A stretch of 11,394 nucleotides of DNA. Origin: Auxenochlorella pyrenoidosa. Its lineage: Eukaryota; Chlorophyta; Trebouxiophyceae; Chlorellales; Chlorellaceae. This document shows, one piece after another, positions 1 through 8,413 of this stretch (its first letter is position 1; every line of letters starts with the position of its first letter). The position numbers and the translations under genes were made by a program. The stretch spans positions 86,141 through 97,534 of the forward strand of contig KQ482030.1 of the NCBI GenBank assembly GCA_001430745.1, in the 5' to 3' direction. The notes beneath the pieces were generated by a model. The model saw only the letters and a program-made list of their open reading frames with translations, was not told where the DNA came from and did no database searches.

Positions 1-773
1 GTCAAGCCTCAAGTCGCCGCCGCTTGCCAGGCCCCCTCCTCGCGTGCGCTCGCCGCCTCCCCCCAAGCGCTCCCCCCCTCCCGCCCCCAAGCGCTCGCCG
101 CCCCCGGCGCGCCCGCCGCCCCGCGTCCGGTCCCCGCCGCCGCCAAAGGGCCCGCGCGGAGTGCGCGGAGGGCCCCGAGGGTGACCAGCCAGCCCTCTTT
201 CATGGCCCTTTTGCCAACTTGGCCACGCCGGCCCAACACTTGCCCCCTCCCTGCCACTGCTCTCCCCACTGCCCCTCATGTACGCCCCCGTGGCGCCACC
301 TCCAGCCATCAACCCTGCCCTTCTTCCGTACTGTTTCATTCCTTGATGCCTTCACGCCTAATAAAGGCCCGCCGCTGTCCCCCGCCCCTTTTGCTGCCCT
401 GGTGGCAAGGCCCTGCCCCGCTGAAGCCCGGCAACTTTGCACGCCGCCCCCATGCGCGCCGTCGGTAACGGCCCCCTTCACCCTCTGCTAGCTGTGCTGT
501 CCCCCCTTGTGCTCCCAGTTGTCTCGTCGAGTGCCTCAGAGTCGTTTTCTGCAGACAGGACGTGTAACATACATTACCACAGTGATCACAAGGGAAGGGA
601 GGACAAGATGGCCTGATGGCAGGAGGTTCAGCCCTTGAAGGCACAGCTGCCCGGCAGGGTCTGTCAACTGCTGTAACTGCGGTGGTGTCGGTGCTGCTGC
701 CTGGTGGCATGTTTGCGGAGCCGAAGCGCCTTTTGGCTGAGCTATTGCTTGCCAAGAGTTCGAGGTCGAGAGC
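1..773. other. C-rich flank without a supportable gene
   Basis: No exon with recognisable protein similarity or convincing splice sites is visible on either strand. The first 180 bases are extremely C-rich on the plus strand and carry imperfect ~24-bp repeats sharing CCCCCAAGCGCTC (60-72 and 84-96). Open frames across 24-491 and 9-269 have Pro/Ala/Arg- or Gly/Ala-rich translations, as expected from biased sequence. The plus strand has TGTAA motifs at 563-567 and 672-676, so this could be the 3' UTR of a plus-strand gene lying off the left edge and convergent with the glycosyltransferase. That is inference. Confidence 0.45.
563..567 (+). terminator. Possible poly(A) signal TGTAA of an off-window gene
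   Basis: TGTAA is the usual polyadenylation motif of core green algae. This plus-strand copy lies in a less C-rich patch, with a second copy at 672-676. It would fit the end of a plus-strand transcript entering from the left. No coding exon upstream supports it, so it may be chance. Confidence 0.2.
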
Positions 774-778
774 TTACA
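774..778 (-). terminator. Poly(A) signal TGTAA for the GT47 gene
   Basis: The plus strand reads TTACA, which is TGTAA on the coding strand, about 180 nt beyond the glycosyltransferase stop codon at 959-961. This is the green-algal polyadenylation motif in the expected place, implying a 3' UTR of roughly 200 nt. It is supported by position and motif only. Confidence 0.5.
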
Positions 779-958
779 GCATGCGTAGGGGTTCTGATGC
801 AGCGTTGGAAGGATGGCATTCAGCAATGATAGTAGGGCAAGCAGTACGCGGCAAGGATGGCAGCAGGGGTCAGTGGGATGGTTTGGCAGGGTTGAAGGCT
901 CAGCTCGAAGTAAGGTTTGAGTGCACAGGAGTTGTTACTTTGCAAGAAAGGAGCGTGC

Positions 959-3403
959 TCAGAGAAGCAGCCCTGTGGCGTCCATCTGATAGGAGGGCAG
1001 GAGCAGGCGCAGGGCGAGGTCGGCTGCGGCCGGCTGCTCCGGCGCCAGCACAGACTTCCACAGGAAGGCTCGGCGCACACGCTGCAGCGCCGCCTGCATC
1101 TCCCCGATGCGCTGCGCGCTGACGGAGCGCAGCGCGGGCAGCAGCTGGGACATGTCAGCGATGACGTGGGTGGGCGGCCCTGCCTCGGAGGTCCACCGCT
1201 CCGCCTGCCGCTGGTGGGTGGGGTTGGACACCCAGCCAGAGGTGTCGTTCACATGCACCACCAGGCTGAACTTCCGGTAGTCCAGGACAGAGCCGTAGGG
1301 GGCGCTGCAGGGGCAGGGGCAGCAGGGGCAGCATTGGCGCGCCGGCGTGCTACGTTGCACTTAGGGGCCACTGCGGGCGGGCAGGGTGGCGGTGGCAGCG
1401 GGCCCGTGTGGCCCCACCCGCTCAACACGCACAGCGGCCATGCTGCCAGGCTGGCGCTGTGGGCAGCTGCCCTGAACAGCCCGGTAGTGTGCCCCTCTGG
1501 TGTGAGCCATGCAGGCAGCCACTGTTTGGCGTGGGGGCCCGGGGCCGAGCGTGCTGCAGCGTGGCCCTCCTGTGCGCCCACCTGTTGAAGGGCGGGCCAA
1601 CGTACACGGGCAGGCAGCCGTGCAGGACGACCTCTGTGGCGCGCCGGCTGGAGGGCGCGTCGCCCGCCAGCACCAGGCAGAAGGTGGAGCCCTGGTACAC
1701 TCGCATGGCTTCGGCATGGCTCAGCTGCCCCGCGCAGCCCTGGCAGGTGCCCTGCATAAAGGCGTCGCTGGCGTTGGCCAGCACTGTCGTGACGTGGTGC
1801 CGCAGGCGCTGCCCCGCAGAGCGGTGCTGCGCGCCGTCGCCACCGCCAATGTATGTGGCCAGGATGGACCGGTTGGCAAAGGACACCTCGGCGGGGACGT
1901 CGGGGCTGTTGCCGTTGAAGGGCACCTGCGGTGGGGGGGCGGGGGCTTGGGTGGGTGGGCAGGGTGGGGGGAAGGTGGAGGGGGGTTCAGCCGGGGGTTC
2001 TGGCTTGAGCGCCTGCCTGCCTGCCTGCCTGCCTGCTTGCCTGCATGCTTGCGTGTGCTCGGGCCACCAGGCATGCCTCCCGAGCAGCAGACCACAGCCT
2101 CTGGGCCTCCATGTGCTGCTCCATCCCTCGACCCCAGCAGCAGCAGCACTGAAATGCGCAGCGGCCCTCGTTCCTGCGCGTTTGGTGCCGCCAAGGCCGG
2201 CATCCTACAGGCCCAGCCGCACCCCTGCAGCATGCCCGGGCCGCCACCCCGGCTCACCACAATCGTGCGCTCCGGCGGCGCGCAGCTGGCCTGCTTCTCC
2301 CCCGCCAGGGTCAGTGCACGCGCCATCCACTTGTGCGTGCCGTTGCAGCCGGCGTTGTAGGGGGCGGGGAAGAACAGCACCGCCTTCTCGGGTGGGACGT
2401 GGGCGGGCACGGCTGTCAGGATAGCAGACATTAGCTCTTCGGGCTCCGCCTGCAGGCCCGCTTCCTGCTTCAGGCGAGCCAGCTCCTCTGGAGGGAACTT
2501 GCTGAACAGCCTGCATTCCCGGGGGTAGCAGGCCAGTGGGGGCAGGGAAGGAGGAGGGCACGAGGGTGGGCATGCTAAGCGCGGCCCGGCATCAGCGATG
2601 CGGGGTGCACCCGCTGGCCGTGGCATCGCAACGGCCCCAGCGGCCCGGGCAGCACCGCTGTCGGACTGCCCGCTGGCGCTGCTCCACTGCTCTCAAATGT
2701 GGGGCACGCTACGGCGTCTGCGCCAGGCAGGCCAAGTCGCAGGATGGCCCCTGCTGCCAACCCTGCCCTTCGTGCTGACATGCGCTGCCACAGCACCCTT
2801 CCGTGTAGCAGGCCTGCTGCAGGCACGCGCTCCCCCCGCCCAGCCGCACCCGGCCGCCGTGCCCGCCCAGCCAGCACCCGCCCACCTGGACCAGAAGGCA
2901 GCCTCGTAGTAGCAGCTGGAGGCGATGAGCACGACGTGCGCGCTGTCCACGCTGCGTGCCAGCTGGGCGTGCGCGCGCAGCAGCGCGCGCTCCAGGTACC
3001 AGGCGCTTGCGTACTGGTACTCCCCGTGGCACTCTGCCAGCTTGGGGAAGCGGCGCAGCACCAGCTGCTTGACGAGGGGGCCGAAGCTGGTGGGGTCTTC
3101 AAAGTCGCAGGGGGGGAGGCCCGGCAGCTCTGCCGCCGGGTCCCAAAGATAGATGCCCCCCTCCGCTCCGCCCTCGCTGCCTTCGCTGCCGAGCGCCAGC
3201 TGCCCCTCCGCCTTGGGCTTGCACGCGCTGAATGCGTAATAGCAGGACAGCACGGACAGGAGCGCCAGCGCCGCGGTGAGGGCGTGCCTGAGCCTGCAAA
3301 GTCGGCACAGGCGGCACAACACAGAAGTGGCATGAGTGAGTGCGCACCAAAGCATGCTCTTCTGGTCCCTTGGCGTGGCCGTCTCCCGCATCCTTTGGTG
3401 CAT
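959..3403 (-). CDS. Exostosin-family (GT47) glycosyltransferase, four exons
   Basis: Probable Golgi type II glycosyltransferase acting on cell-wall or glycoprotein glycans; donor and acceptor cannot be read from the sequence. Coding exons on the minus strand are 3403-2886, 2510-2258, 1925-1582 and 1304-959. They total 1461 nt, 486 aa plus stop, and every phase matches. Residues 41-58 form a hydrophobic anchor after a Cys/Arg-rich N-terminus (RLCRLCRLRH). The lumenal part has the exostosin C-terminal pattern: FCLVLAGDAPSSRRATE (339-355), then GCLPVYVGPPFN (360-371), then a D-Y-x-x-F segment (380-384) as in plant GT47 proteins. Sequons at N229, N275, N308 and N391 suit a secretory lumenal domain. 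All three introns are GT-AG with GTGGGC or GTGAGC donors. The start is uncertain: ATG 3403 gives one open exon through the anchor; ATG 3355 or a separate 5' exon beginning at 3642 are alternatives. Intron 1 (375 nt) could hide a small exon. Confidence 0.82.
2011..2054. repeat. GCCT tetranucleotide microsatellite
   Basis: Six perfect GCCT units (2011-2034) are followed by five degenerate GCNT units, ending GCGT at 2054. The array lies inside intron 2 of the glycosyltransferase gene (2257-1926) and should be length-polymorphic. Confidence 0.9.
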
Positions 3404-4282
3404 GCCTTGCGCACCGTTGGCAGCGGGGTTTCACTGCCGTCATTGCTCTCTGCTTCAGCCCGGCGCAGCAGTCGGAACAGCTTGCGCAGGGGAGTTTGGA
3501 TGCTTGCAGCGTTCGCCTGAGCTGCATGGGGAGGTGCAGGTTCTGCTCGAGGCGGCTGCTCGCTGGCGCTGCCAGCGGCGGCAGGGGCAGCACTGGCGGC
3601 GGCACCACTAGCAGGCAGCGCCTTCGATGGGACATCTTCCATCGCATGTACTGTCTGTTTGCACCGATTTCATCGCGAAAGAAAACCATGCTCACCATGC
3701 AAGCCCCGCGCCGGTTGGGCCCGGTGTCAGGACCCCGAGAGAAAGCAGGGTTCGTGACCAAAGAGGTTCCAGTTGCCTGAACGGGCTGTTTAGAGCCAAT
3801 TTGAGCGCACTTCGCTCCAGGTCTCCGAGCGTGGGGTACCGAAGGCCACTTGGGTCCAGAGGGAAGGTACGGCGCCAGCTGCCGCCTCACTCAACCAAGT
3901 GGCCCCTCTGGACTGCTACCACAATGGCTCTTGCGTCAAGTTCTCCAAGTACCGCAAGAGCATTTGAATGCGAGCGAACTGGATGGCTAGCCTTACAGTC
4001 CCCCAGCAAAGAGTCCAGATGAAGCAGCTGCAGATGCCGCCTGCCGCCACCCCTGCCGCTGGCACCACCCGTTGCTTTTGCACATCCTGTTCCGTCAGAG
4101 AAGCTCTGTTGGGCTCTCTGGCGCTGCAGTCACCCTACAACATCCCAATTACAGCCTGGTCGATGCACGCCAGTCTGGTGGATTCACGTCAGGCGCGAGG
4201 CCCAGATGGCGGCGCGAACTCTGCGACAGGACCTGCACGCCTGCTTGCACCTGCATGGCGCGAGCGCGCCCGCTCCGGCGCG
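3404..4282. other. Intergenic region: GT47 promoter/leader and trehalase 3' UTR
   Basis: This stretch lies upstream of the glycosyltransferase and downstream of the trehalase; both genes are on the minus strand. Minus-strand 3642-3410 is open and begins with ATG. Its translation (Ala/Pro-rich, then LRKLFRLLRRAEAESND) looks plausible as a 5' exon, but no strong donor there joins the anchor exon in phase across an intron of usual size. The section around 3640-4160 is visibly less G+C-rich than the genes. Possible trehalase poly(A) motifs lie at 4149-4153 and 3993-3997. I see no independent gene on the plus strand. Confidence 0.5.
4149..4153 (-). terminator. Poly(A) signal TGTAA for the trehalase gene
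   Basis: TTACA on the plus strand (TGTAA on the coding strand) lies about 130 nt past the trehalase stop codon. A second candidate sits at 3993-3997, so two 3' ends are possible. The motif matches the one found after the glycosyltransferase gene. Confidence 0.5.
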
Positions 4283-7200
4283 TCACCCCTGCCAGCCGTA
4301 CCGCTCCAGCAGCAGCAGCGACACGCCGTTGGTCCAGCCAAAGCCGTCGACAACTTCGTACTCACCGCCGCCTCCGGGGGCGCCTGGGCGCACGGCGTCA
4401 AACTTCTCCCACATGCGGCCGCTCTGTGCCCATGCCGCGTGCGCTGTGGAGAGGTACTGCTGCGCCAGGCGGGCGGCCAGCTGCGTGGGGAGGGGGGCAT
4501 GGGGGTGGGAGGTTGGGGGTGGGGTGGTGGGATTGCAAAGGGGCACGGCAGGGGTCGAGGGAGGCTGCACAACGGCCGTCAGCACCGCACGGCCAGTCCA
4601 GCAGAAGCATCCCAAGGCACGTCGCCATGCGCCACCCGCAGCAGCCAGCCTTGCTGAGCGCGCAATCAAAAGGCAGGCAGACGAGGATGCGGGGGGAGCC
4701 CCCACCTGCTGCCCCGCTTCGCCGCAGTGTTCAGCGCACCCCTCCAGCAGCATGCAGGTGATGGGCGGCCAGCAGTTTGGCCAGTCCCACTGCTGCCCCG
4801 TCTGCTGCGTGCTGACCGCAATGCCCGCTGGCTGCAGCAGGCCCGAGCGCTGCAGCGCCTGCAGCGCCGCATCGGCCTGCGGGCTGCCCACTACTGCGCA
4901 GCCGCAATACAGAGGCACCCAGTTGGATGCGGCCACAGCGCTGCTCTGCCGGTGGCGCGCCCAGACTCGGCAGCTGCCACCGCCACTGTCGCCGCTGCTG
5001 CTGCTGCCCGCAGTTGTGGCATCTGCTGCGCCATCCTCGCCGCCCCCTGGCCCCTCGTCATCGAGCCACAGGTCCCGCCACTGCCCAGAGCGAGCATTCC
5101 ACAGCAGCGTGTCGATGGCGGCCAGCCGCCGCTGCGCGTGCTGCGCAAACGTGGCCGCCAGCTCAGCATCGCCCAGCTCGCCAGCAAAGCGCGAAATGTT
5201 GCGCTCCATCTGCGTGGCAGCGGCAGGCAGGCAGGGAAGCAATCGGCAGCTGCCCGCAGAGCCCGGCAGGCAGAGCAGCCAAAGGCTGAAACTCACACCG
5301 CCCTCTGCGCCGGCTTCCGGGTCGCCCTGCCGGGTCAGCCCAGCCCTGCCGCCACGCCCGCCTGTGCAGCAGCCCGCCCAGGCCAGCTGCGGCGCAGCCA
5401 GGTGGCAACAGAGCCCTTCCCTCCCACACGACGCCACCCTGGGTTGGACAAGCGCAGCATTTATGCCACCTCAGCACCTGGGGTTGAAAGTAACCAAGTC
5501 AAATTCAAAAGTAACAAAACTGAGTAACATGAAAGTAACATGAATAAATGACGTAATTCAAATGACGGCCGCACCTGGTACAGAAGCCCGTTGAGGTCGG
5601 CAGGCACCACCCGGGTGGTGCGGCAGCTGCGCAACTCCTCGCCATCGGCCAGCCAGCGAGAGGAGAAGTCCCAGCCCGACTCGGCGGCGCTGGCCAGGTC
5701 GCGCCACAGGCGGCGCGCCGCGGCGGCGTCCAGCCCGGCCGCGGCCGCCGTGTCCTCCCTGCGCACGGGCGGGGTGGGTGGGGTGGGGTGGGGTGGTGTG
5801 TGGTGGGTGGTGGGGTGGGTGTGGGTGGCTGGGTGGGGGTGGGGTGGGGGTGGGGGTGGGGGGCGGTTGCATACGTGAGGGACTGAGGGCTGGGCGTGGG
5901 CGTGCAACATAGCTGGGCTTGAGGTTGAAGTGAAGAGGGCCTGCAGCTGCCTACAGTGAGGCGAACAGCGCGGGTCAGCGGGCGGCCAGGCAGGCCCGCC
6001 CATGGCGGCGTGCCTGAAGGACTCGGGCCGCGGCTGGTCCCATGCAGCGTAGTACCGCGACAGTGCGTGGCAGCTGCCGTCTGGGCCCCGCAGTAGCACT
6101 TGCTTGGGCGGCGCCGTCCAGTAAGCATGCTCCCGGACCAGGGCTGCCACTGCTCGCGCCAGCAGGGCACGGTCTGGCGTGGCAGCATGCACGGCAGCCA
6201 CCATCTGCAGGGTGGGGCGTGTGGTGGAGGGTTAATCAGGCAATGCGCCCCAACACAGCGACGCTGCATGCGATCCCAGGGCGGCGGATGGCAGCCCCGG
6301 GTGGCTGCGTGATGTACTGTATTATGCATCACTGATGGCCTGCAGGCTGCTGCGGGCAAGCAGGAGGGAGGAGAGTCAGGGCTGGCAGCCCTGGAGGCCC
6401 GCAGCGGTGCCTCCCAGCCTGCAGGCGCGGTGCGGCGATGCAGGCTACTGCAAGCATAGACGGCGTTGTGGGCTTTCCAATGCAGGTGAGCTGAGCGAGC
6501 GAGGGGGCGCGCCTGGCTGAGCAGCGGCGGCTGCGAGCGGTTGGTATAGTAGGTGCGCAGCCCGTTGGGCACATAGCCGTGCCCCTCCACCATGGCCAGC
6601 AGGGTGCACACAATACCCTGCATGAAAAATGCTTAAAAAATCTTTGATATCAAACGCACAAAACAACTGGAAATGAGATCCCAATCCCTGCAGGCGCACC
6701 GGATGCACCCCCGGGACGGGAGCTTGAAGTCCAAAGACAGCGGGGCAGGCGGGTGCGGCCAGGGCTGGCACGGCGGCCAGCATGGGCAAGCATGGCCGGA
6801 GCATACTGTGGTAGGGGTTGGGGCAAGCGCGCTTGGCGATCCGCGCGGCGGGGCGCATGCGGGCAGCAGCAGGGCGCCGAGAGGCGGTGCCCCACCCACC
6901 TTTGCAAGCTCTTGCAGCTTGCATGCCAGCAAACCCCGCAACGACCAGAAGGTGTCCCTGCGGTTGAGGCGGGGGAAGGGGGGCGACCATCTGGGTGCTT
7001 CTGAACATGTCAGTGCTGTGCTCACACCGGGGGAGTAGGGCAACACCCTTCTTGCAGCACAGCCGGCGCTCGCGGGGGGTGGGGGTGGGGGTGGGGGGGT
7101 GGGGGGGGGTGCACCGCCCTCGTTGCCCTCTGACGCTCCACCAGCCCCGACAGCAGCCTGCGCCCCTCATCAGTACAATATCTCTCGGAGGAGAAAGTTG

Positions 7201-8049
7201 ACTGATTGTGAATGAAAACAGTAACCCCTCTCACCAGTAGTACATCTCTCGGAAGCGCGCCCCCGGCACGACAAAGGCGCGCCGCCCCTCGGCGCCCGGC
7301 GGCAGCAGCAGGGAGTGGCGGTCGGGGTGCGCCGCCACGCCTGGCGTGGCCTGCAGCACTCGGGAGGCCATTTGTGGATGCGCATGGGCGCGGCACCCAG
7401 CCAGCTTGCTGCGCGCATCCCAGGCATCTGTCGCACAGTGCGCCGGCATCCCATCCTCTGTGGGCGTCCATGCCATGCCAGGCCTCCACAGCCAGCCCTG
7501 GATGCCCCGCTGGCAGCGCAGGCTCACCTGGCGGCACAGTGCGCCCCACGTCCGAAACAGGTGCTCTGCCCATTGCCGGATGTCCGGCTGCACCACACCT
7601 GGCAGCCAGCCTGGCGGGGGTCCAGCCGCCAGCTGTGGCAGCTCTGCAGGCAGCAGGTCGGCGCCCACCGGCAGCAGCCAGCGGGAGCAGAAGCGCTCCA
7701 GTGCAGCACGGTGCTGTGGCTGCTGCGGCTGCGCCAACAGGCCAGGGTGCTGAAGCAAGAGCTCGCGGAAGGCGGCATCAACAGCAGCAGGCGGTGCAGC
7801 CAGGGGCATGTCGCTGCATTGGCAGGGGTGCTGAGCAGACGTCTCAGCAGGCGGCAGCGGTGGCGGCGGCAGCGGCGGCAGGTCGTTGCTTGCTCTAGAG
7901 GTCCCTGCGCAACGGCCGCTGCATTGGCATCGCGCCTTGAACACTCACACCAGCGTCTTGCTGTCAGGGAACAGGTGGGCGGCCTGCGCCACCGAGAGCC
8001 ATTGGGGCATGTTTCGGGTTGGTTGCAGACGGGGCGGCGGCTTGGCCAT
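4283..8049 (-). CDS. Neutral-type trehalase (GH37), nine exons
   Basis: Hydrolyses alpha,alpha-trehalose to two glucoses by an inverting mechanism. Minus-strand exons: 8049-7949, 7813-7528, 7350-7235, 6957-6900, 6617-6513, 6204-6014, 5758-5575, 5209-4706, 4480-4283; 1743 nt, 580 aa plus stop, phases consistent. Landmarks in order: FPDSKT (28-32), PGARFREMYYWD (158-169, signature 1), YYTNRSQPP (210-218), SRYYAAWDQPRPES (271-284), SGWDFSSRW (313-321, D316 the expected acid), VPADLN (337-342), QQWDWPNCWPP (486-496, signature 2), EKFD (540-543, E540 the expected base), GGGGEYEVVDGFGWTNG near the C-terminus. Signature residues differ from consensus at A160, F171 and C493. A Gly/Ser/Ala-rich insert fills about 397-441. 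Introns 5 and 6 need GC-AG splicing. No signal peptide is evident, so the location is unclear. ATG 8010 (Met14) has a better start context (AAAC before ATG); an in-frame ATG also lies at 8217. Confidence 0.93.
5210..5574 (-). other. Trehalase intron 7 with an AT-rich AGTAAC cluster
   Basis: GT-AG intron with donor CAG|GTGCGG and acceptor ACGCAG, between the VPADLNGLLYQ exon and the MERNISRF exon. The donor-proximal part is AT-rich. The plus strand shows four AGTAAC copies (5489-5494, 5510-5515, 5523-5528, 5534-5539), the last two within TAACATGAA repeats at 5525-5533 and 5536-5544. The rest of the intron is G+C-rich like its surroundings. Confidence 0.75.
5759..6013 (-). other. Trehalase intron 6, apparent GC-AG boundaries
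   Basis: The exon ends TTC AG and the next bases are GCACGC; the following exon starts after GCGCAG and completes an Arg codon. Joined, the protein reads PRPESF-R-EDTAAA, matching the uninterrupted PRPES-x(2)-ED stretch of GH37 enzymes. No in-phase GT lies at this point. The intron is 255 nt (3 x 85) with no in-frame stop, so it could instead be a retained His/Pro/Thr-rich protein insert. Confidence 0.65.
5767..5866. repeat. GGGTG/GGGGT low-complexity tract in trehalase intron 6
   Basis: About 100 bases of nearly pure G and T on the plus strand, built of GGGTG, GGGGT and GGTGT units. The transcribed RNA of this minus-strand gene is therefore C-, A- and pyrimidine-rich just before the 3' splice site. 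The G-rich DNA strand has many runs of three to six G and could form quadruplexes. Confidence 0.85.
6205..6512 (-). other. Trehalase intron 5, apparent GC-AG boundaries
   Basis: Exon 5 ends LLSQ with CAG followed by GCGCGC; exon 6 starts after CTGCAG at ATG (Met223). The joint RSQPPLLSQ-MVAAV aligns with the continuous SQPP-x(4)-MV segment of bacterial and plant trehalases. The intron is 308 nt, not a multiple of three, so read-through would destroy the frame and some splice is needed. A conventional GT donor would have to lie downstream (for example TCA|GTGATG near 6340), inserting many unrelated residues. Confidence 0.7.
7074..7110. repeat. G-rich tract in trehalase intron 3
   Basis: Runs of five to nine G separated by single T on the plus strand, inside the intron spanning 7234-6958. 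It resembles the tract in intron 6 but is shorter. It lies mid-intron rather than beside the acceptor. Confidence 0.8.
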
Positions 8050-8413
8050 CAAACGCCCTCGACAGTCGCTGCGATCGATCGATGCATCGCCGACACTGCA
8101 GTGCACTCCTTGACCGATGCGGCACTTGAGAACTTGGCGATGGGGGAGATGCAACAATCCGCCCAAAACTCTTTTCGACGCTGCAACGCTTCCTTTGCCA
8201 GGAGGCCCCTTGGCCAAGCTCCTTGCTCAGCAGGGCCAAAGGTCTCTGCCACTCCTCCCTCTCTCCCCACTCCAACAGTGTTTGGACCAACCTGACGGTG
8301 GTGTACAGCGCTGTGGAGGTGCCCAGCAACTCATCACCGCCAGTCCCCACCGCCGCCGCTGCCCACCAGCTGCCGCTGGCTGCCGCCTGGGCTGCCGGCG
8401 GCTGGGCCGCACC
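8050..8413. promoter_or_regulatory. Divergent intergenic region between trehalase and mutase-like gene
   Basis: 364 bp separate the chosen trehalase start (minus) from the mutase-like start (plus), so both promoters and 5' UTRs must lie here, or extend into it if alternative starts are used. No TATA box is obvious. At 8071-8090 there is GCGATCGATCGATGCATCGC, nearly palindromic with overlapping ATCGAT units, some 20 nt upstream of the trehalase ATG. The plus-strand frame of the mutase-like gene stays open back to an ATG at 8117, and the trehalase frame back to an ATG at 8217, so either protein could be longer. Confidence 0.5.

Noticed and set aside
360..365. AATAAA motif
   Set aside because: This is the animal-type polyadenylation hexamer. 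The algal motif TGTAA occurs after the other stop codons here, and no coding exon precedes this one.
24..491. Plus-strand open frame of 155 codons near the left edge
   Set aside because: It is Pro/Ala/Arg-rich with no recognisable domain, and the region is extremely C-rich. It could be part of an off-window gene, but nothing supports it.
4206..5543. Plus-strand open frame of 445 codons antisense to the trehalase
   Set aside because: Its translation is low-complexity Ser/Pro/Arg/Ala text, and the opposite strand carries clear GH37 motifs exon by exon. Long antisense frames are expected in G+C-rich coding DNA.
8227..8400. Minus-strand frame with a protein-like stretch (TTVRLVQTLLEWGEREEW)
   Set aside because: It is upstream of the trehalase in another frame, without a known domain or a splice route into the trehalase, and it lies in the divergent promoter region.
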